Assembly (NCBI GenBank): GCA_016124585.1
Contig: WGNL01000029.1
Location: forward strand, 98,105-162,104
Reading direction: 5' to 3'
Length of the DNA: 64,000 nucleotides
Origin: Bacteroidota bacterium
GTDB taxonomy: Bacteria; Bacteroidota; Bacteroidia; Chitinophagales; Saprospiraceae
Of this stretch, positions 45,268 to 55,533 are shown one piece after another. Below the pieces are notes generated by a model. The model saw nothing but the letters and a program-made list of their open reading frames with translations, did no database searches and was not told where the DNA came from. A program made the translations under genes and the position numbers. The first letter of the stretch is position 1. Every line of letters begins with the position of its first letter.

Positions 45268-48030
45268 ATGACTGATTTCTCATTCATTGCCAACGCACAT
45301 CCCAATTACATTGATTCGCTCTACGAGCAGTACACTTCCAACCCTGACACCGTGGAAGAAGGCTGGCGCCTTTTTTTCAAAGGTTTTGATTACGGGTTCA
45401 ATGCCGGTGACACAAACAGTGCTGTCTCGAATGGTTCCACGAATGGCGCTATCCATGCCAAGCCAGGAGATGTTGACTTGGACGAATTGCGGGTACTGGC
45501 GCTCATCATTGGCTACCGCAACCGGGGCCACCTCAAAAGCACGACCAACCCGCTCAAGCCACGCAAGGACCGTCACCCGTTCCTTGACCTCGCCGATTTC
45601 AACCTGACAGAGGCGAGCCTCGACAAACCATACGTGGCTGGCAAAGAAATCGGGATGGAGAAATCAACCCTTCGCCAGATCATTGCCCACTTGGAGAAAG
45701 TCTATTGCGGTGACATTGGCTTTGAGTTTCACCACATCCAAGACCGCAACCGCCGCCGTTGGTTGCGCCAGCGTATTGAGGCGCAGCATCCCGAAAATCA
45801 ATGGGGCCTAAGCCTCGACGACAAGAAACGGATACTGAGTAAGCTGAATGGCGCCACTATCTTCGAACAGTTTCTGCATAAAAAATTCATTGGTCAAAAG
45901 CGCTTTTCCTTGGAAGGCGGCGAAACGACCATCGCAGCCCTTGATGCCATCATCACCGCCGCCGCTGACGGTGGGGTAGAGGAAGTCGTGATCGGCATGG
46001 CGCACCGGGGCCGACTGAACGTGCTTGCCAATATTCTGGGTAAAACTTACGAGCAGATTTTCACGGAATTTGAAGGGGAAATGCCAGAAGACCAGAGTTT
46101 TGGTGATGGCGACGTGAAATACCACCTTGGCTTTTCTTCGCAAGTGACCACGCCGAACGGTAAGCCAATTTACTTGAAACTGGTGCCCAACCCCTCTCAC
46201 CTTGAGGCAGTGGACCCTGTGGTGGAAGGCTTTTCAAGGGCCAAAGCCGATGTGCTTTATGAGAGCGAGTACGATAGGATTTTGCCAATACTGATCCACG
46301 GCGATGCAGCTGTGGCAGGTCAGGGCATCGTGTACGAGTGCCTTCAAATGAGCCTTTTGAAAGGCTATGAAACTGGCGGTACACTGCATTTTGTCATCAA
46401 CAACCAAATCGGTTTTACGACTGACTGGGAAGACGCCCGATCTTCCACCTACTGCACAAGCATTGCCAGCACGGTGCAGGCGCCTGTTTTCCATGTGAAT
46501 GGTGACGACCCGGAAGCAGTGATTTTCTGTTGTAAAATGGCGATGGAATATCGTCAGGAATACAATGCTGACGTATTCATCGACATGGTCTGCTACCGCA
46601 AACATGGCCACAACGAAGGCGACGATCCTAAGTTTACTCAGCCATTGCTCTACGACCTCATCAATGCTCACGCCGATCCAAGGGAAGTGTACAGCAACCG
46701 CCTCATCGAAAGAGGCGATGTGCACAAGGAGATTGCGGAGCAAATGGAAAAAGACTACTGGAATGAAATGCAAGCTAGGCTTGACAACCAGAAGCAGAAC
46801 AAGCTCCCGTACGAGTACCAGGAAAGTGAATTGGCTTGGAAAAGCCTCCGGAAAGAGACGACGCCTGCTGATTTTGAATCCTCTCCCGAAACGGGGATTG
46901 ATGCAAAAGTGGTTGACAAAATCCTGAAGCACCTGCATACCTACCCCAAAGACTTCAAGCCCATCAGCAAATTTGACCGGATTCTGAAAGGCTCAAAAGC
47001 CATGTGGGACTCCGGCAAACTTGATTGGGCGCTTGGGGAATTGGTGGCCTATGGCTCACTACTGCTCGAAGGCAACGACGTGCGCCTCAGCGGGCAGGAT
47101 GTAAAACGGGGTACATTCTCGCATCGCCACGCAGTGCTCCATGAAGAGGATACCAACCAAGAATACAACCGCCTCAGTGGCATGAGCTCAGACCAGGGCA
47201 AATTCCGGATTTTCAATTCGCTGCTGAGCGAATATGCCGTGCTAGGCTTTGAATACGGTTATACCTTGGCCCGCCCGGATGCGCTCGTGATTTGGGAGGC
47301 ACAATTCGGCGATTTCTTCAACGGGGCACAGACGATGGTGGATCAATTCATCATGTCCGCTGAGCGGAAATGGCAACGGATGAGTGGCCTGTGCATGTTC
47401 TTGCCGCATGGCTACGAAGGCCAAGGGCCAGAGCACAGCAGTGGTCGTGTGGAGCGCTTCCTGCAAGGTTGCGCCCGTTACAATGTGACAGTGGCCAACG
47501 TGACAACGCCTGCCAATTTGTTTCACCTGCTGCGTAGGCAGTTGGTGCGCCCGTTCCGTAAGCCGCTGGTGCTGATGACACCCAAAAGTGGCCTCCGCAA
47601 CCCTGAATTCGTATCTGAGCTGAAGGATTTTTACACAGGAACCCGTTTTCAGGAAATAATTGATGACCCAAAAGCAAAAGCTGCCAAAGTGAAAACACTG
47701 CTGCTTTGCACGGGGAAAATCTACTATGACCTGCTGGAAAAACAGCGCACCGATAAACGGGAAGACGTAGCCATTGTCCGCATGGAACAGCTTTATCCTT
47801 TGCCGGAAAAGCAGTTGGCAGCCATTGTGAAAAAATACAAAAACGCCAAGATCCGCTGGGTGCAAGAAGAACCCGCCAACATGGGGGCTTGGACGTATTT
47901 ATTGTTCCAATTGAACGGAAAATACACGATGTCGTTAGCTTCCAGGGAAGCTGCTGCATCGCCTGCCGTTGGGTACAAAAAACTGCACGACAAGCAACAG
48001 GCAGAAGTAGTAGCCAAGGCGTTCGAATAG
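45268..48030 (+). CDS. sucA: 2-oxoglutarate dehydrogenase E1 component
   Basis: 920 residues, the usual length. It starts with FSFIANAHPNYIDSLYEQYTSNPDTVEEGWRLFF, the conserved N-terminal E2-binding arm. The thiamine-diphosphate region includes VVIGMAHRGRLNVLANILGK, HLGFSSQ, HGDAAVAGQGIVYE and DMVCYRKHGHNEGDDPKFTQPL. The C-terminal transketolase-like domain has the ALVIWEAQFGDFFNGAQ and LPHGYEGQGPEHSSGRVERFLQ motifs. It decarboxylates 2-oxoglutarate in the TCA cycle and passes the succinyl group to the E2 subunit. No sucB follows; the next gene is on the other strand, so E2 must lie elsewhere. Confidence 0.96.
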   Translation: MTDFSFIANAHPNYIDSLYEQYTSNPDTVEEGWRLFFKGFDYGFNAGDTNSAVSNGSTNGAIHAKPGDVDLDELRVLALIIGYRNRGHLKSTTNPLKPRKDRHPFLDLADFNLTEASLDKPYVAGKEIGMEKSTLRQIIAHLEKVYCGDIGFEFHHIQDRNRRRWLRQRIEAQHPENQWGLSLDDKKRILSKLNGATIFEQFLHKKFIGQKRFSLEGGETTIAALDAIITAAADGGVEEVVIGMAHRGRLNVLANILGKTYEQIFTEFEGEMPEDQSFGDGDVKYHLGFSSQVTTPNGKPIYLKLVPNPSHLEAVDPVVEGFSRAKADVLYESEYDRILPILIHGDAAVAGQGIVYECLQMSLLKGYETGGTLHFVINNQIGFTTDWEDARSSTYCTSIASTVQAPVFHVNGDDPEAVIFCCKMAMEYRQEYNADVFIDMVCYRKHGHNEGDDPKFTQPLLYDLINAHADPREVYSNRLIERGDVHKEIAEQMEKDYWNEMQARLDNQKQNKLPYEYQESELAWKSLRKETTPADFESSPETGIDAKVVDKILKHLHTYPKDFKPISKFDRILKGSKAMWDSGKLDWALGELVAYGSLLLEGNDVRLSGQDVKRGTFSHRHAVLHEEDTNQEYNRLSGMSSDQGKFRIFNSLLSEYAVLGFEYGYTLARPDALVIWEAQFGDFFNGAQTMVDQFIMSAERKWQRMSGLCMFLPHGYEGQGPEHSSGRVERFLQGCARYNVTVANVTTPANLFHLLRRQLVRPFRKPLVLMTPKSGLRNPEFVSELKDFYTGTRFQEIIDDPKAKAAKVKTLLLCTGKIYYDLLEKQRTDKREDVAIVRMEQLYPLPEKQLAAIVKKYKNAKIRWVQEEPANMGAWTYLLFQLNGKYTMSLASREAAASPAVGYKKLHDKQQAEVVAKAFE

Positions 48031-48091
48031 TCCTACTTTTGAAATGGAATTGAAGCCCCGTTTGTACTGGTTGCAGACGAGGCTTCCTGTT

Positions 48092-49150
48092 TTAAAACAA
48101 TACTAAACTGATACCTGCCATGAGGATAAATGAAATAATAGCGAGCATCAGATAAGCTATGCTCAGCAGGAAAAACTTCAAAATGGTTTTCCACCAACTT
48201 TGCTTGTACACCCGTTTCATGGCAAACAAAGGGTAAATCCCGGCGATAAGCAGCACAACCAAAGTCAGCCATTCGGGAGGGTGTTTGAAAAAGGCCATGA
48301 CCAGGAATAACAGCAAGAAGAGTACGGAATGGACATGGAGTGAAAATATAAGATGCTCGTAGTAGAAATAGGGTTTTCGGATGTACAGCAGCTTTAGGCT
48401 CAGCGCCAACAAAGGCATCATCACCAGCATCATCCAAATGATATTGCCGAACATGGAGATGAGGTATTCATTCATGCCCTTCATCATCCGCATAGCCCGT
48501 GACACCAGCAAGCGGTTCAAGAATCCTTTGACCTCGTATTTATTGAGAACCGAATCGACAGAAAGTTCAAAAAGGTCTTTGCTGGCGATGGTTATCCCCT
48601 TGTTGTGACCATCAATAACGGAGACATTAAACGTAGAACTGTCCATTTGCAAGGTATCAGCGTTCAATACCCCAATTCTTGATGAAAATGTATCCACTGC
48701 AGCGATAGCACTGGCATCGGTGAGTTCCTTCACGTAATTCACCCGAACAGAATCATAGTGGATTTTCAAATTGCGCTCCGTATTGTTCTGCTGCATCTCG
48801 GCAGTCGTTTTTTCAATCTTGGTATAGGAATCTCCTTGCCGATAGCGCAATGTGATGATGGAAACTAGTGCTACCCCCGTGAACAAAAACAAGCGCAGCG
48901 GATGGTAGTAGCGTACGTGTTTGCCCTCAAAATAGGCCGTGGTCAACTTGCCGGGTATGGGCAGCGCCTTCAAGGTGCCGAATATCCGGTTGTCAAGGTT
49001 GAAAAAGCTGGCAATGATTTCCACCACAAACTCTCGAAAAGTGAACCGCCCATCGTGGTTGCGCTGGCTGCAATTGGGGCAGAACCTAGCATCTTCAGGC
49101 AGGGGCGCATCGCAGTTGCGACAGTGTTGTGATGGTATTTCGTTTTCCAT
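48092..49150 (-). CDS. DUF3667 zinc-ribbon membrane protein
   Basis: 352 residues from the ATG at 49150; an upstream in-frame Met adds 31 unlikely residues. A four-Cys zinc ribbon at the N-terminus (CRNCDAPLPEDARFCPNCSQ) is followed by GRFTFREFVVEIIASFFNLDNRIFGTLKAL, IPGKLTTAYFEGKHVRYYHPLRLFLFTGVAL, the diagnostic DUF3667 block. A soluble loop (~115-205) separates this from four C-terminal membrane segments. DUF3667 proteins are widespread in Bacteroidota; the function is unknown. It is convergent with sucA. Confidence 0.85.
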   Translation of the reverse strand: MENEIPSQHCRNCDAPLPEDARFCPNCSQRNHDGRFTFREFVVEIIASFFNLDNRIFGTLKALPIPGKLTTAYFEGKHVRYYHPLRLFLFTGVALVSIITLRYRQGDSYTKIEKTTAEMQQNNTERNLKIHYDSVRVNYVKELTDASAIAAVDTFSSRIGVLNADTLQMDSSTFNVSVIDGHNKGITIASKDLFELSVDSVLNKYEVKGFLNRLLVSRAMRMMKGMNEYLISMFGNIIWMMLVMMPLLALSLKLLYIRKPYFYYEHLIFSLHVHSVLFLLLFLVMAFFKHPPEWLTLVVLLIAGIYPLFAMKRVYKQSWWKTILKFFLLSIAYLMLAIISFILMAGISLVLF

Positions 49151-49355
49151 TGGCACTTGTTTGGTGGTAAAAATAAGCGGGAGCGTCTGTAAATGCCTTT
49201 TTTTTCGATGATCATTTAAACAATGCTGGATTACAGGAGGCATTTTATCTGAAATAGATACATTTGCTTTAATACGACCATCCGTTCCGTGTAATGCCGA
49301 TTGGGCCGATTTTTAGTGAAAAATTCCACGGAGGGGCCAATGAAACAATGCTGCA

Positions 49356-50852
49356 ATGGAAGCCACTAAACAACAAAGCCTTACCGCCAAAGCTTCAAAA
49401 TCCAACCAGGAAATCTTTACCAACCAACCCGAGGTGCAGGCCTGCCTGAAGCAGTTGCGGGAACGATTCAATGACGCAAACCCGCTCGTGGTATCCGATG
49501 TAATGGACAAGGAAAAGCACCAGTACGTCAATCTCGTGCAGAAAGGGGGTGGGGTACTGGGCGTGGCGCTCGTGGGGTACACCTATATCTTGGAGGAGAT
49601 GGGCATCCGGTTTTTGCGATTGGCGGGCACCAGTGCGGGCGCCATCAACACTTCCCTGATGGTGGTGGTGGGCAAAAAAGAGGAGGCAAAATCCAAGCGC
49701 ATCATCGACATCATGTCCACGCTGGATTTCTTCTCACTGGTGGACGGTCACCCCGCCGCACGGATGTTTATCCGGAATTTCATCACCCACAAGAACTATG
49801 CGAACAAGCTGAAATGGCGGCTCATCCTGATTTTCTCCCTCCTGCTGCTGTTGTTTGTTTCCGATTTCGTGTTTTCAGGCTTGGAACACAACCACCCAAA
49901 TCTGGCCCCTTTCACCCATATCTCTTTTATCCTGACGGGATTCGTGCTGGTGTTTGTTGGGGCATTGGGTTTTTACCTGAACCGGCTTTCAAGACGCTTG
50001 AAAAACGCTGGCTTTGGCATCAATCCCGGCGATTATTTCTACGATTGGCTCAAAGGCATTTTCATCGAAAATGGGGTGAAAACGGTAAAAGACCTGAACG
50101 ACAAAGCAGAGCAGCCCATTCCCGGTATGTGCCTCCGAGTGGAGCACACGGAAGGTACGGCTGGCCTGAAAAGCGATGTCAAGTTTATTACTTCGGAATT
50201 GGTGACGGAAAACAAAGTGCTGTTCCCGGAAATGTGCAAGCTGTTTCGGGAAGAGGACAAAATGGACTTGCAGCCAGCGGGTTTTGTTCGGGCGTCGATG
50301 TCCATTCCGCTCTTCTTCGAATCCTATTTCATCAACAATATCCCCGTTGAATCGGAGGCTATCAAAAAGGCGTGGAAAGAAACTTTCAGCGTGGACACCC
50401 CGCCCACGGCAGTCCGCTTTGTGGACGGCGGCTTGCTGTCCAATTTTCCCATCAACCTGTTTTACAACCCGAGTATCAGCGTGCCAAGGCTCCCCACTTT
50501 CGGCATCGACCTGGACGATACCGTGCCGGAAGACCACAAGAACGACACCGTCGCCTGGAGCTTTCTGGGCTACTTCGGTCGGATGCTGACCACCCTGCGG
50601 GGCTTTTACGACAAGGATTTTTTGGTGCAGAACAAAGTGTACGAGCGGGGCATCGGTGCCATTCCGCTGGCAGATTTCAATTGGCTCAACTTCTTTCTGA
50701 CCGACGAGGACAAGAAAACCATGTTCGTGCGGGGCGCAGAGGCCGCCACCAAATTCCTACTTGATTTCAACTGGGAGGAATACAAAGCGCTGCAAGCCAA
50801 AATGCGCAAGGAAATCAAAAAAGAGCAAAAACCCCTAACCTACGAATCCTGA
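49356..50852 (+). CDS. Patatin-like phospholipase with two membrane segments
   Basis: 498 residues. The oxyanion loop KGGGVLGVALVG (63-74), the nucleophile elbow GTSAG with Ser93 and the catalytic DGG with Asp357 are all present, so the lipid acyl hydrolase is intact. Between them is an unusual insertion with two hydrophobic segments (about 156-175 and 189-208), which suggests anchoring in the inner membrane with the active site in the cytoplasm. Substrate class (phospholipid acyl chains) follows from the family. Patatins occur both in lipid turnover and in bacterial defence; no CD-NTase or sensor gene is adjacent, so a defence role is not supported. Confidence 0.88.
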   Translation: MEATKQQSLTAKASKSNQEIFTNQPEVQACLKQLRERFNDANPLVVSDVMDKEKHQYVNLVQKGGGVLGVALVGYTYILEEMGIRFLRLAGTSAGAINTSLMVVVGKKEEAKSKRIIDIMSTLDFFSLVDGHPAARMFIRNFITHKNYANKLKWRLILIFSLLLLLFVSDFVFSGLEHNHPNLAPFTHISFILTGFVLVFVGALGFYLNRLSRRLKNAGFGINPGDYFYDWLKGIFIENGVKTVKDLNDKAEQPIPGMCLRVEHTEGTAGLKSDVKFITSELVTENKVLFPEMCKLFREEDKMDLQPAGFVRASMSIPLFFESYFINNIPVESEAIKKAWKETFSVDTPPTAVRFVDGGLLSNFPINLFYNPSISVPRLPTFGIDLDDTVPEDHKNDTVAWSFLGYFGRMLTTLRGFYDKDFLVQNKVYERGIGAIPLADFNWLNFFLTDEDKKTMFVRGAEAATKFLLDFNWEEYKALQAKMRKEIKKEQKPLTYES

Positions 50853-50900
50853 TCACCCAATCGTCAAACCCATAAAACCTGCCGAAATCAATTATAGCTT

Positions 50901-51488
50901 ATGATACCTGTCATTTACTTCCAGCACCATATACTAATGTTCCTCATTGCAGCACCAATGGCCCTATTGATAGGTTCCTATATGAAGCGGTTTAATCGGC
51001 ATTTATGTACCCATGATGGTTCATTGCGGGAATTCAATTTAATGGACTTGGAATTTCCTTCCAATGTAAAGGATATACCGAATATCATACGGGGCATATA
51101 TAAACTTAAAGCGGAAGACCAATGCGACAGCGTCATAAAAGCACTGCGCAAGCACCTCTATATCGATTATCTTTTTATGCCGGCCATATATGGCGCCATA
51201 TTCCTGCTGTGCATGTATGCGGCCCATAAATTGGCAGCATTCCCGGTAGAACAAGGCTTTTTTGCCAGTTTGGCTTGGCTGCAATTGCTCGCTTGGGTCT
51301 TGGATATTTATGAAAATGGCCAATTGCTGGGCTATATACGCCCGGATATAGGCTATGAAATACCCGCAGGCAAACATCGGTTCTTTGTCATCATTGTATG
51401 GGCAAAATGGGTCATCGCCCTCGCTGGGCTTACCTGCGCCTTGATGATGATGCTATATTTTTGGCTGACGGGACAATTTGGGGTTTGA
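50901..51488 (+). CDS. Hypothetical integral membrane protein
   Basis: 195 residues with four predicted membrane segments: YFQHHILMFLIAAPMALLIG (7-26), FMPAIYGAIFLLCMYAAHKL (~92-112), FFASLAWLQLLAWVLDIYENGQ (~120-140) and FFVIIVWAKWVIALAGLTCALMMMLYFWL (~157-190). The loop 27-90 is soluble and basic. I do not recognise the family. It starts 48 bp after the patatin gene on the same strand and may be co-transcribed; no motif indicates a function. Confidence 0.7.
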   Translation: MIPVIYFQHHILMFLIAAPMALLIGSYMKRFNRHLCTHDGSLREFNLMDLEFPSNVKDIPNIIRGIYKLKAEDQCDSVIKALRKHLYIDYLFMPAIYGAIFLLCMYAAHKLAAFPVEQGFFASLAWLQLLAWVLDIYENGQLLGYIRPDIGYEIPAGKHRFFVIIVWAKWVIALAGLTCALMMMLYFWLTGQFGV

Positions 51489-51586
51489 GTATATGATGTA
51501 TAAATTGTATGCCGAACTGCGGCTAAATACCAAATCGGCAACTATGACTTACAGAGCAGCTCCAAAACAAAGCCGCCTAAAAGCTT

Positions 51587-51796
51587 AACAAGGCCGGGAG
51601 ACTACTTGCCAACTTCGGGAAACCCCTTGACACAACCGCCCAAGTACTTGACAAGGCCGGGAAAGGACGAACCAACTTCGGGAAAACACGGAACAACCTC
51701 GGGAAACTACGCATCAACATCGGGAAAACACTGAACAAGGCCGGGAAGAAGCGTGACGCCTTCGGGAAAATGCTTGACAGGGCCGGGAAATACGCA
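51587..51796. repeat. 21-bp tandem repeat (minisatellite B)
   Basis: Ten consecutive units of exactly 21 bp. Nine contain CGGGAA at the same position within the unit, preceded by AAGGC, ACTT, ACCT, ACAT or CCTT variants; one (51629-51649) reads CCGCCCAAG there. The other half of each unit is variable. It lies in the 558-bp spacer 51489-52046, whose remaining sequence holds nothing else I can name. Both strands stay open through the array because 21 is divisible by three, but there is no credible start codon or protein. Confidence 0.88.
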
Positions 51797-52046
51797 ACTT
51801 GCGAACGGGCGGGATGAAAATGGGTACAAGTGGCGCTTTTTATCATTAAATTGGTGATGATTGGGGCATCGGTGCTTTGCTTTTAATGCTACGATGCCTT
51901 GGCTCACAGGAATAACACAAAGTTGCCACTTTCCCACCACTTTTTTATCGCTTTTACGTTACCTTTTCATCCAACTGCCGTATTAGAAATATATGTGAGT
52001 GTGCGTGCAGCCAAACCATTTCTCTTCATCGCAAAAAACTGTTCAC

Positions 52047-52685
52047 ATGCCCTGGGTTCTTAACAAAACGTTCTATATCGAAACCGACATCCGCCGGATG
52101 GAACCGAATTTTATTGGCTACCGAGTCAAGGATTTCATCAAGCAGTACCAAGCAGTTTACCAACCCACCATGCCGACCATACAGCCGCCCGTGGAAACAG
52201 TGATGCCCTTGCTGGAGGAATGGGGGAGTGTATGCTGGGTGAACGCCCAATTCGGGAAAGGCGGCGAGCGGGGCAAGCGAAAACTGGAACTCATGAAATT
52301 GCTCCAGCCCATCCTGGTTCAATGGGGCGAGTATGCAGCCTATCTGATAACATTGGGGAAAATACCGCCCTATCAAGCCGGGTTCCCGTGGCTGAGCATG
52401 CATACCCTGCGCAGACCGACCGCCGTATCCGGCTACTGGGTCATGCGTGACCACCAGAAGGGCAACACCACCATGAAAACCAGCAAGAAGCCCGCTACCT
52501 TGCTCTATTTTCATTGGCAAGCCTCCGAGGACAACCTAAACTGGTTCACCATTGCCACCACCGAATCCCCCAAGCTGACCACCAAAAAGCTGGACGCCAA
52601 CAAACGCTATTATTTCAGAATGTATATGACAAACCCGAAAGGGCAATCGGATTTTCATTTTTATAATAGGGGGTATGCGGTGTGA
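52047..52685 (+). CDS. Hypothetical protein bordering the CRISPR array
   Basis: 212 residues from the ATG at 52047; a GTG 16 codons upstream is possible. The N-terminal ~115 residues are helical (VKDFIKQYQAVYQP; RGKRKLELMKLLQPILVQWGEYAAYLI). The C-terminal ~80 residues look like a fibronectin-III/beta-sandwich domain (TLLYFHWQASEDNLNWFTIATTES ... LDANKRYYFRMYMTNPKGQSDF). No signal peptide. A similar helix-then-beta layout occurs in the orphan at 62258-63175 on the other side of the CRISPR locus, but I see no clear sequence identity. Only 43 bp separate the stop codon from the first CRISPR repeat. Confidence 0.65.
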   Translation: MPWVLNKTFYIETDIRRMEPNFIGYRVKDFIKQYQAVYQPTMPTIQPPVETVMPLLEEWGSVCWVNAQFGKGGERGKRKLELMKLLQPILVQWGEYAAYLITLGKIPPYQAGFPWLSMHTLRRPTAVSGYWVMRDHQKGNTTMKTSKKPATLLYFHWQASEDNLNWFTIATTESPKLTTKKLDANKRYYFRMYMTNPKGQSDFHFYNRGYAV

Positions 52686-52728
52686 ACTGCCAAATGCCCA
52701 AATTTTTGCTTTCTATTGACCGTTGCCT

Positions 52729-55466
52729 GTTGTGGTTTGATTGAAAAAAAGGAACTTCGCTAATCGGCTACGAAGGGGAGCGCCAAGCCTTGGAGTTGTG
52801 GTTTGATTGAAAAAAAGGAACTTCGCTAATCGCCGGAACCGGAACCGGAACCGCCGCCATGTTGTGGTTTGATTGAAAAAAAGGAACTTCGCTAATATCA
52901 CCGACCACCGCCGCACCCACGGACTAGTTGTGGTTTGATTGAAAAAAAGGAACTTCGCTAATCAAATTATGCCGTTTTGTTTCGCTTCTCCAGTTGTGGT
53001 TTGATTGAAAAAAAGGAACTTCGCTAATGGGCTTGGCCATACACAACACAACCACCACGTTGTGGTTTGATTGAAAAAAAGGAACTTCGCTAATAAGGTG
53101 GCGGCGAGTCCGTTGGTGGCGATGGTTGTGGTTTGATTGAAAAAAAGGAACTTCGCTAATTACCATGACGCTATCAGTTGCAAGCATTTGGTTGTGGTTT
53201 GATTGAAAAAAAGGAACTTCGCTAATGACCGGTACGTTGTTGGTGGTGTCGGCATAGTTGTGGTTTGATTGAAAAAAAGGAACTTCGCTAATACGTTGAC
53301 CGCTTGGCCGTCCACGTCGGTGGTTGTGGTTTGATTGAAAAAAAGGAACTTCGCTAATAGGTTAACAAGACCTGTTTGGAATGCCGCAGTTGTGGTTTGA
53401 TTGAAAAAAAGGAACTTCGCTAATTCTTGTCCACCTTCTCGCCTTGCAGCTTGGTTGTGGTTTGATTGAAAAAAAGGAACTTCGCTAATTTTAGGATTAT
53501 TGTAAAATTCAGGAGCTATGTTGTGGTTTGATTGAAAAAAAGGAACTTCGCTAATTTGAGCTTCGTCATGCTGTCGCCCATCACGGTTGTGGTTTGATTG
53601 AAAAAAAGGAACTTCGCTAATTCGGACACCGGCACCACGGGCGGCTACAACGTTGTGGTTTGATTGAAAAAAAGGAACTTCGCTAATAAGGTTTTATAAG
53701 CGGGTATTTTGTGCAAAGTTGTGGTTTGATTGAAAAAAAGGAACTTCGCTAATGGCAAAAACGAGAAGCAAGAAATTTTGACAGTTGTGGTTTGATTGAA
53801 AAAAAGGAACTTCGCTAATGAAATGCTTTGGCTGCGGCAAGGCGGGGCAGTTGTGGTTTGATTGAAAAAAAGGAACTTCGCTAATTAACAACAAATTGCT
53901 CACGATGGACTTTCAGTTGTGGTTTGATTGAAAAAAAGGAACTTCGCTAATTTTGCCTTTTTCACGAGGTCCATCAGCCAGGTTGTGGTTTGATTGAAAA
54001 AAAGGAACTTCGCTAATATGAAATTGTAGTACAGGTTCCACTGCTCAGTTGTGGTTTGATTGAAAAAAAGGAACTTCGCTAATCAACAAATCCGCAGGGG
54101 CAAGGACGATATTGTTGTGGTTTGATTGAAAAAAAGGAACTTCGCTAATGGCCGTTTGCTCATGGTGCCCGGTTCTTTTGTTGTGGTTTGATTGAAAAAA
54201 AGGAACTTCGCTAATAGGACTGTAAGGGCGCACTGCGTTGGATTAGTTGTGGTTTGATTGAAAAAAAGGAACTTCGCTAATGTCTTTACTTTGGTGTGCG
54301 TCCCGCCCATGGTTGTGGTTTGATTGAAAAAAAGGAACTTCGCTAATGCAACGTTTACACACTAACGGACGAACTTAGTTGTGGTTTGATTGAAAAAAAG
54401 GAACTTCGCTAATTCCAATATGCTTTTAACAAGTGGGGCTAAAGTTGTGGTTTGATTGAAAAAAAGGAACTTCGCTAATGTAGGCACAGCGACGGCCTTT
54501 ATTTAGCTTGTTGTGGTTTGATTGAAAAAAAGGAACTTCGCTAATATTTGAACGAGGCGCAAAGGCAGTTTGCGGGTTGTGGTTTGATTGAAAAAAAGGA
54601 ACTTCGCTAATATGGCCTCTTTTATTTCTGTTTCGCCCACAGTTGTGGTTTGATTGAAAAAAAGGAACTTCGCTAATCATTTAGACTTAGTGGCTACTTT
54701 GCTTGGTTGTGGTTTGATTGAAAAAAAGGAACTTCGCTAATCTTGCCATTTGGCCCTATCTGCTTCCAAAGTTGTGGTTTGATTGAAAAAAAGGAACTTC
54801 GCTAATACCGTAAACGTCCGACACTTACGGGCTACAGTTGTGGTTTGATTGAAAAAAAGGAACTTCGCTAATAGCAGTGCGTTAAACCAGTCTATTTTAT
54901 AGGTTGTGGTTTGATTGAAAAAAAGGAACTTCGCTAATCCTTCGGCTATAATCTCTATGGTGTTCACCGTTGTGGTTTGATTGAAAAAAAGGAACTTCGC
55001 TAATTCGTTCATATCGAAAGCGGCGGGCGTAGTGGTTGTGGTTTGATTGAAAAAAAGGAACTTCGCTAATTCTGCAAGTTCGTCTATAACTGCGTCTTCG
55101 GTTGTGGTTTGATTGAAAAAAAGGAACTTCGCTAATCCAATGACAAAAGAGACATTCTAAACAGCGGTTGTGGTTTGATTGAAAAAAAGGAACTTCGCTA
55201 ATGCCAAGATGTGCTTTTCTGCAAGCTCCATTGTTGTGGTTTGATTGAAAAAAAGGAACTTCGCTAATAAAAGAAAAAAGGGCTTACGCACTTCTGCGGT
55301 TGTGGTTTGATTGAAAAAAAGGAACTTCGCTAATACATACGCTACGCCTAAGTCTGTCGTTATTGTTGTGGTTTGATTGAAAAAAAGGAACTTCGCTAAT
55401 GCGCCAAGCTCGGTAAGTTTGGCTTTGATGGTTGTGGTTTGATTGAAAAAAAGGAACTTCGCTAAT
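52729..55466 (+). CRISPR. Type II-C CRISPR array, 42 repeats / 41 spacers
   Basis: The 36-bp repeat begins GTTGTGGTTTGATTG, continues through an A7 tract and ends CTTCGCTAAT. All 42 copies (first 52729-52764, last 55431-55466) appear identical, with no degenerate end repeat. Spacers are 30 bp except number 11 (29), 30 (28) and 31 (29). Pairing with the tracrRNA anti-repeat (24 positions, two mismatches) shows the crRNA strand is plus, so the array is read toward cas2, convergent with the cas operon. The 43 bp left of the first repeat would be the leader side, very short for a classical leader. A terminator follows at 55534. Confidence 0.98.
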
Positions 55467-55533
55467 GTACCCTGTTGTAAACGGTTGATATACACTTCGT
55501 TACTTCAAGAATACGATGCGAAAAATGGCGAAT

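Noticed and set aside
49356..50852. Patatin as part of a CBASS-like defence system
   Set aside because: No cyclic-nucleotide synthase, sensor or other CBASS gene is next to it, and it carries its own membrane segments.
51577..51846. Minus-strand open frame with FP-rich heptads over minisatellite B
   Set aside because: Same reason: the reading frame stays open because of the 21-bp period, on both strands.
52713..55495. Series of minus-strand open frames with repeated AKFLFFNQTTT or ISEVPFFQSNHN
   Set aside because: These are translations of the CRISPR repeat, not proteins.
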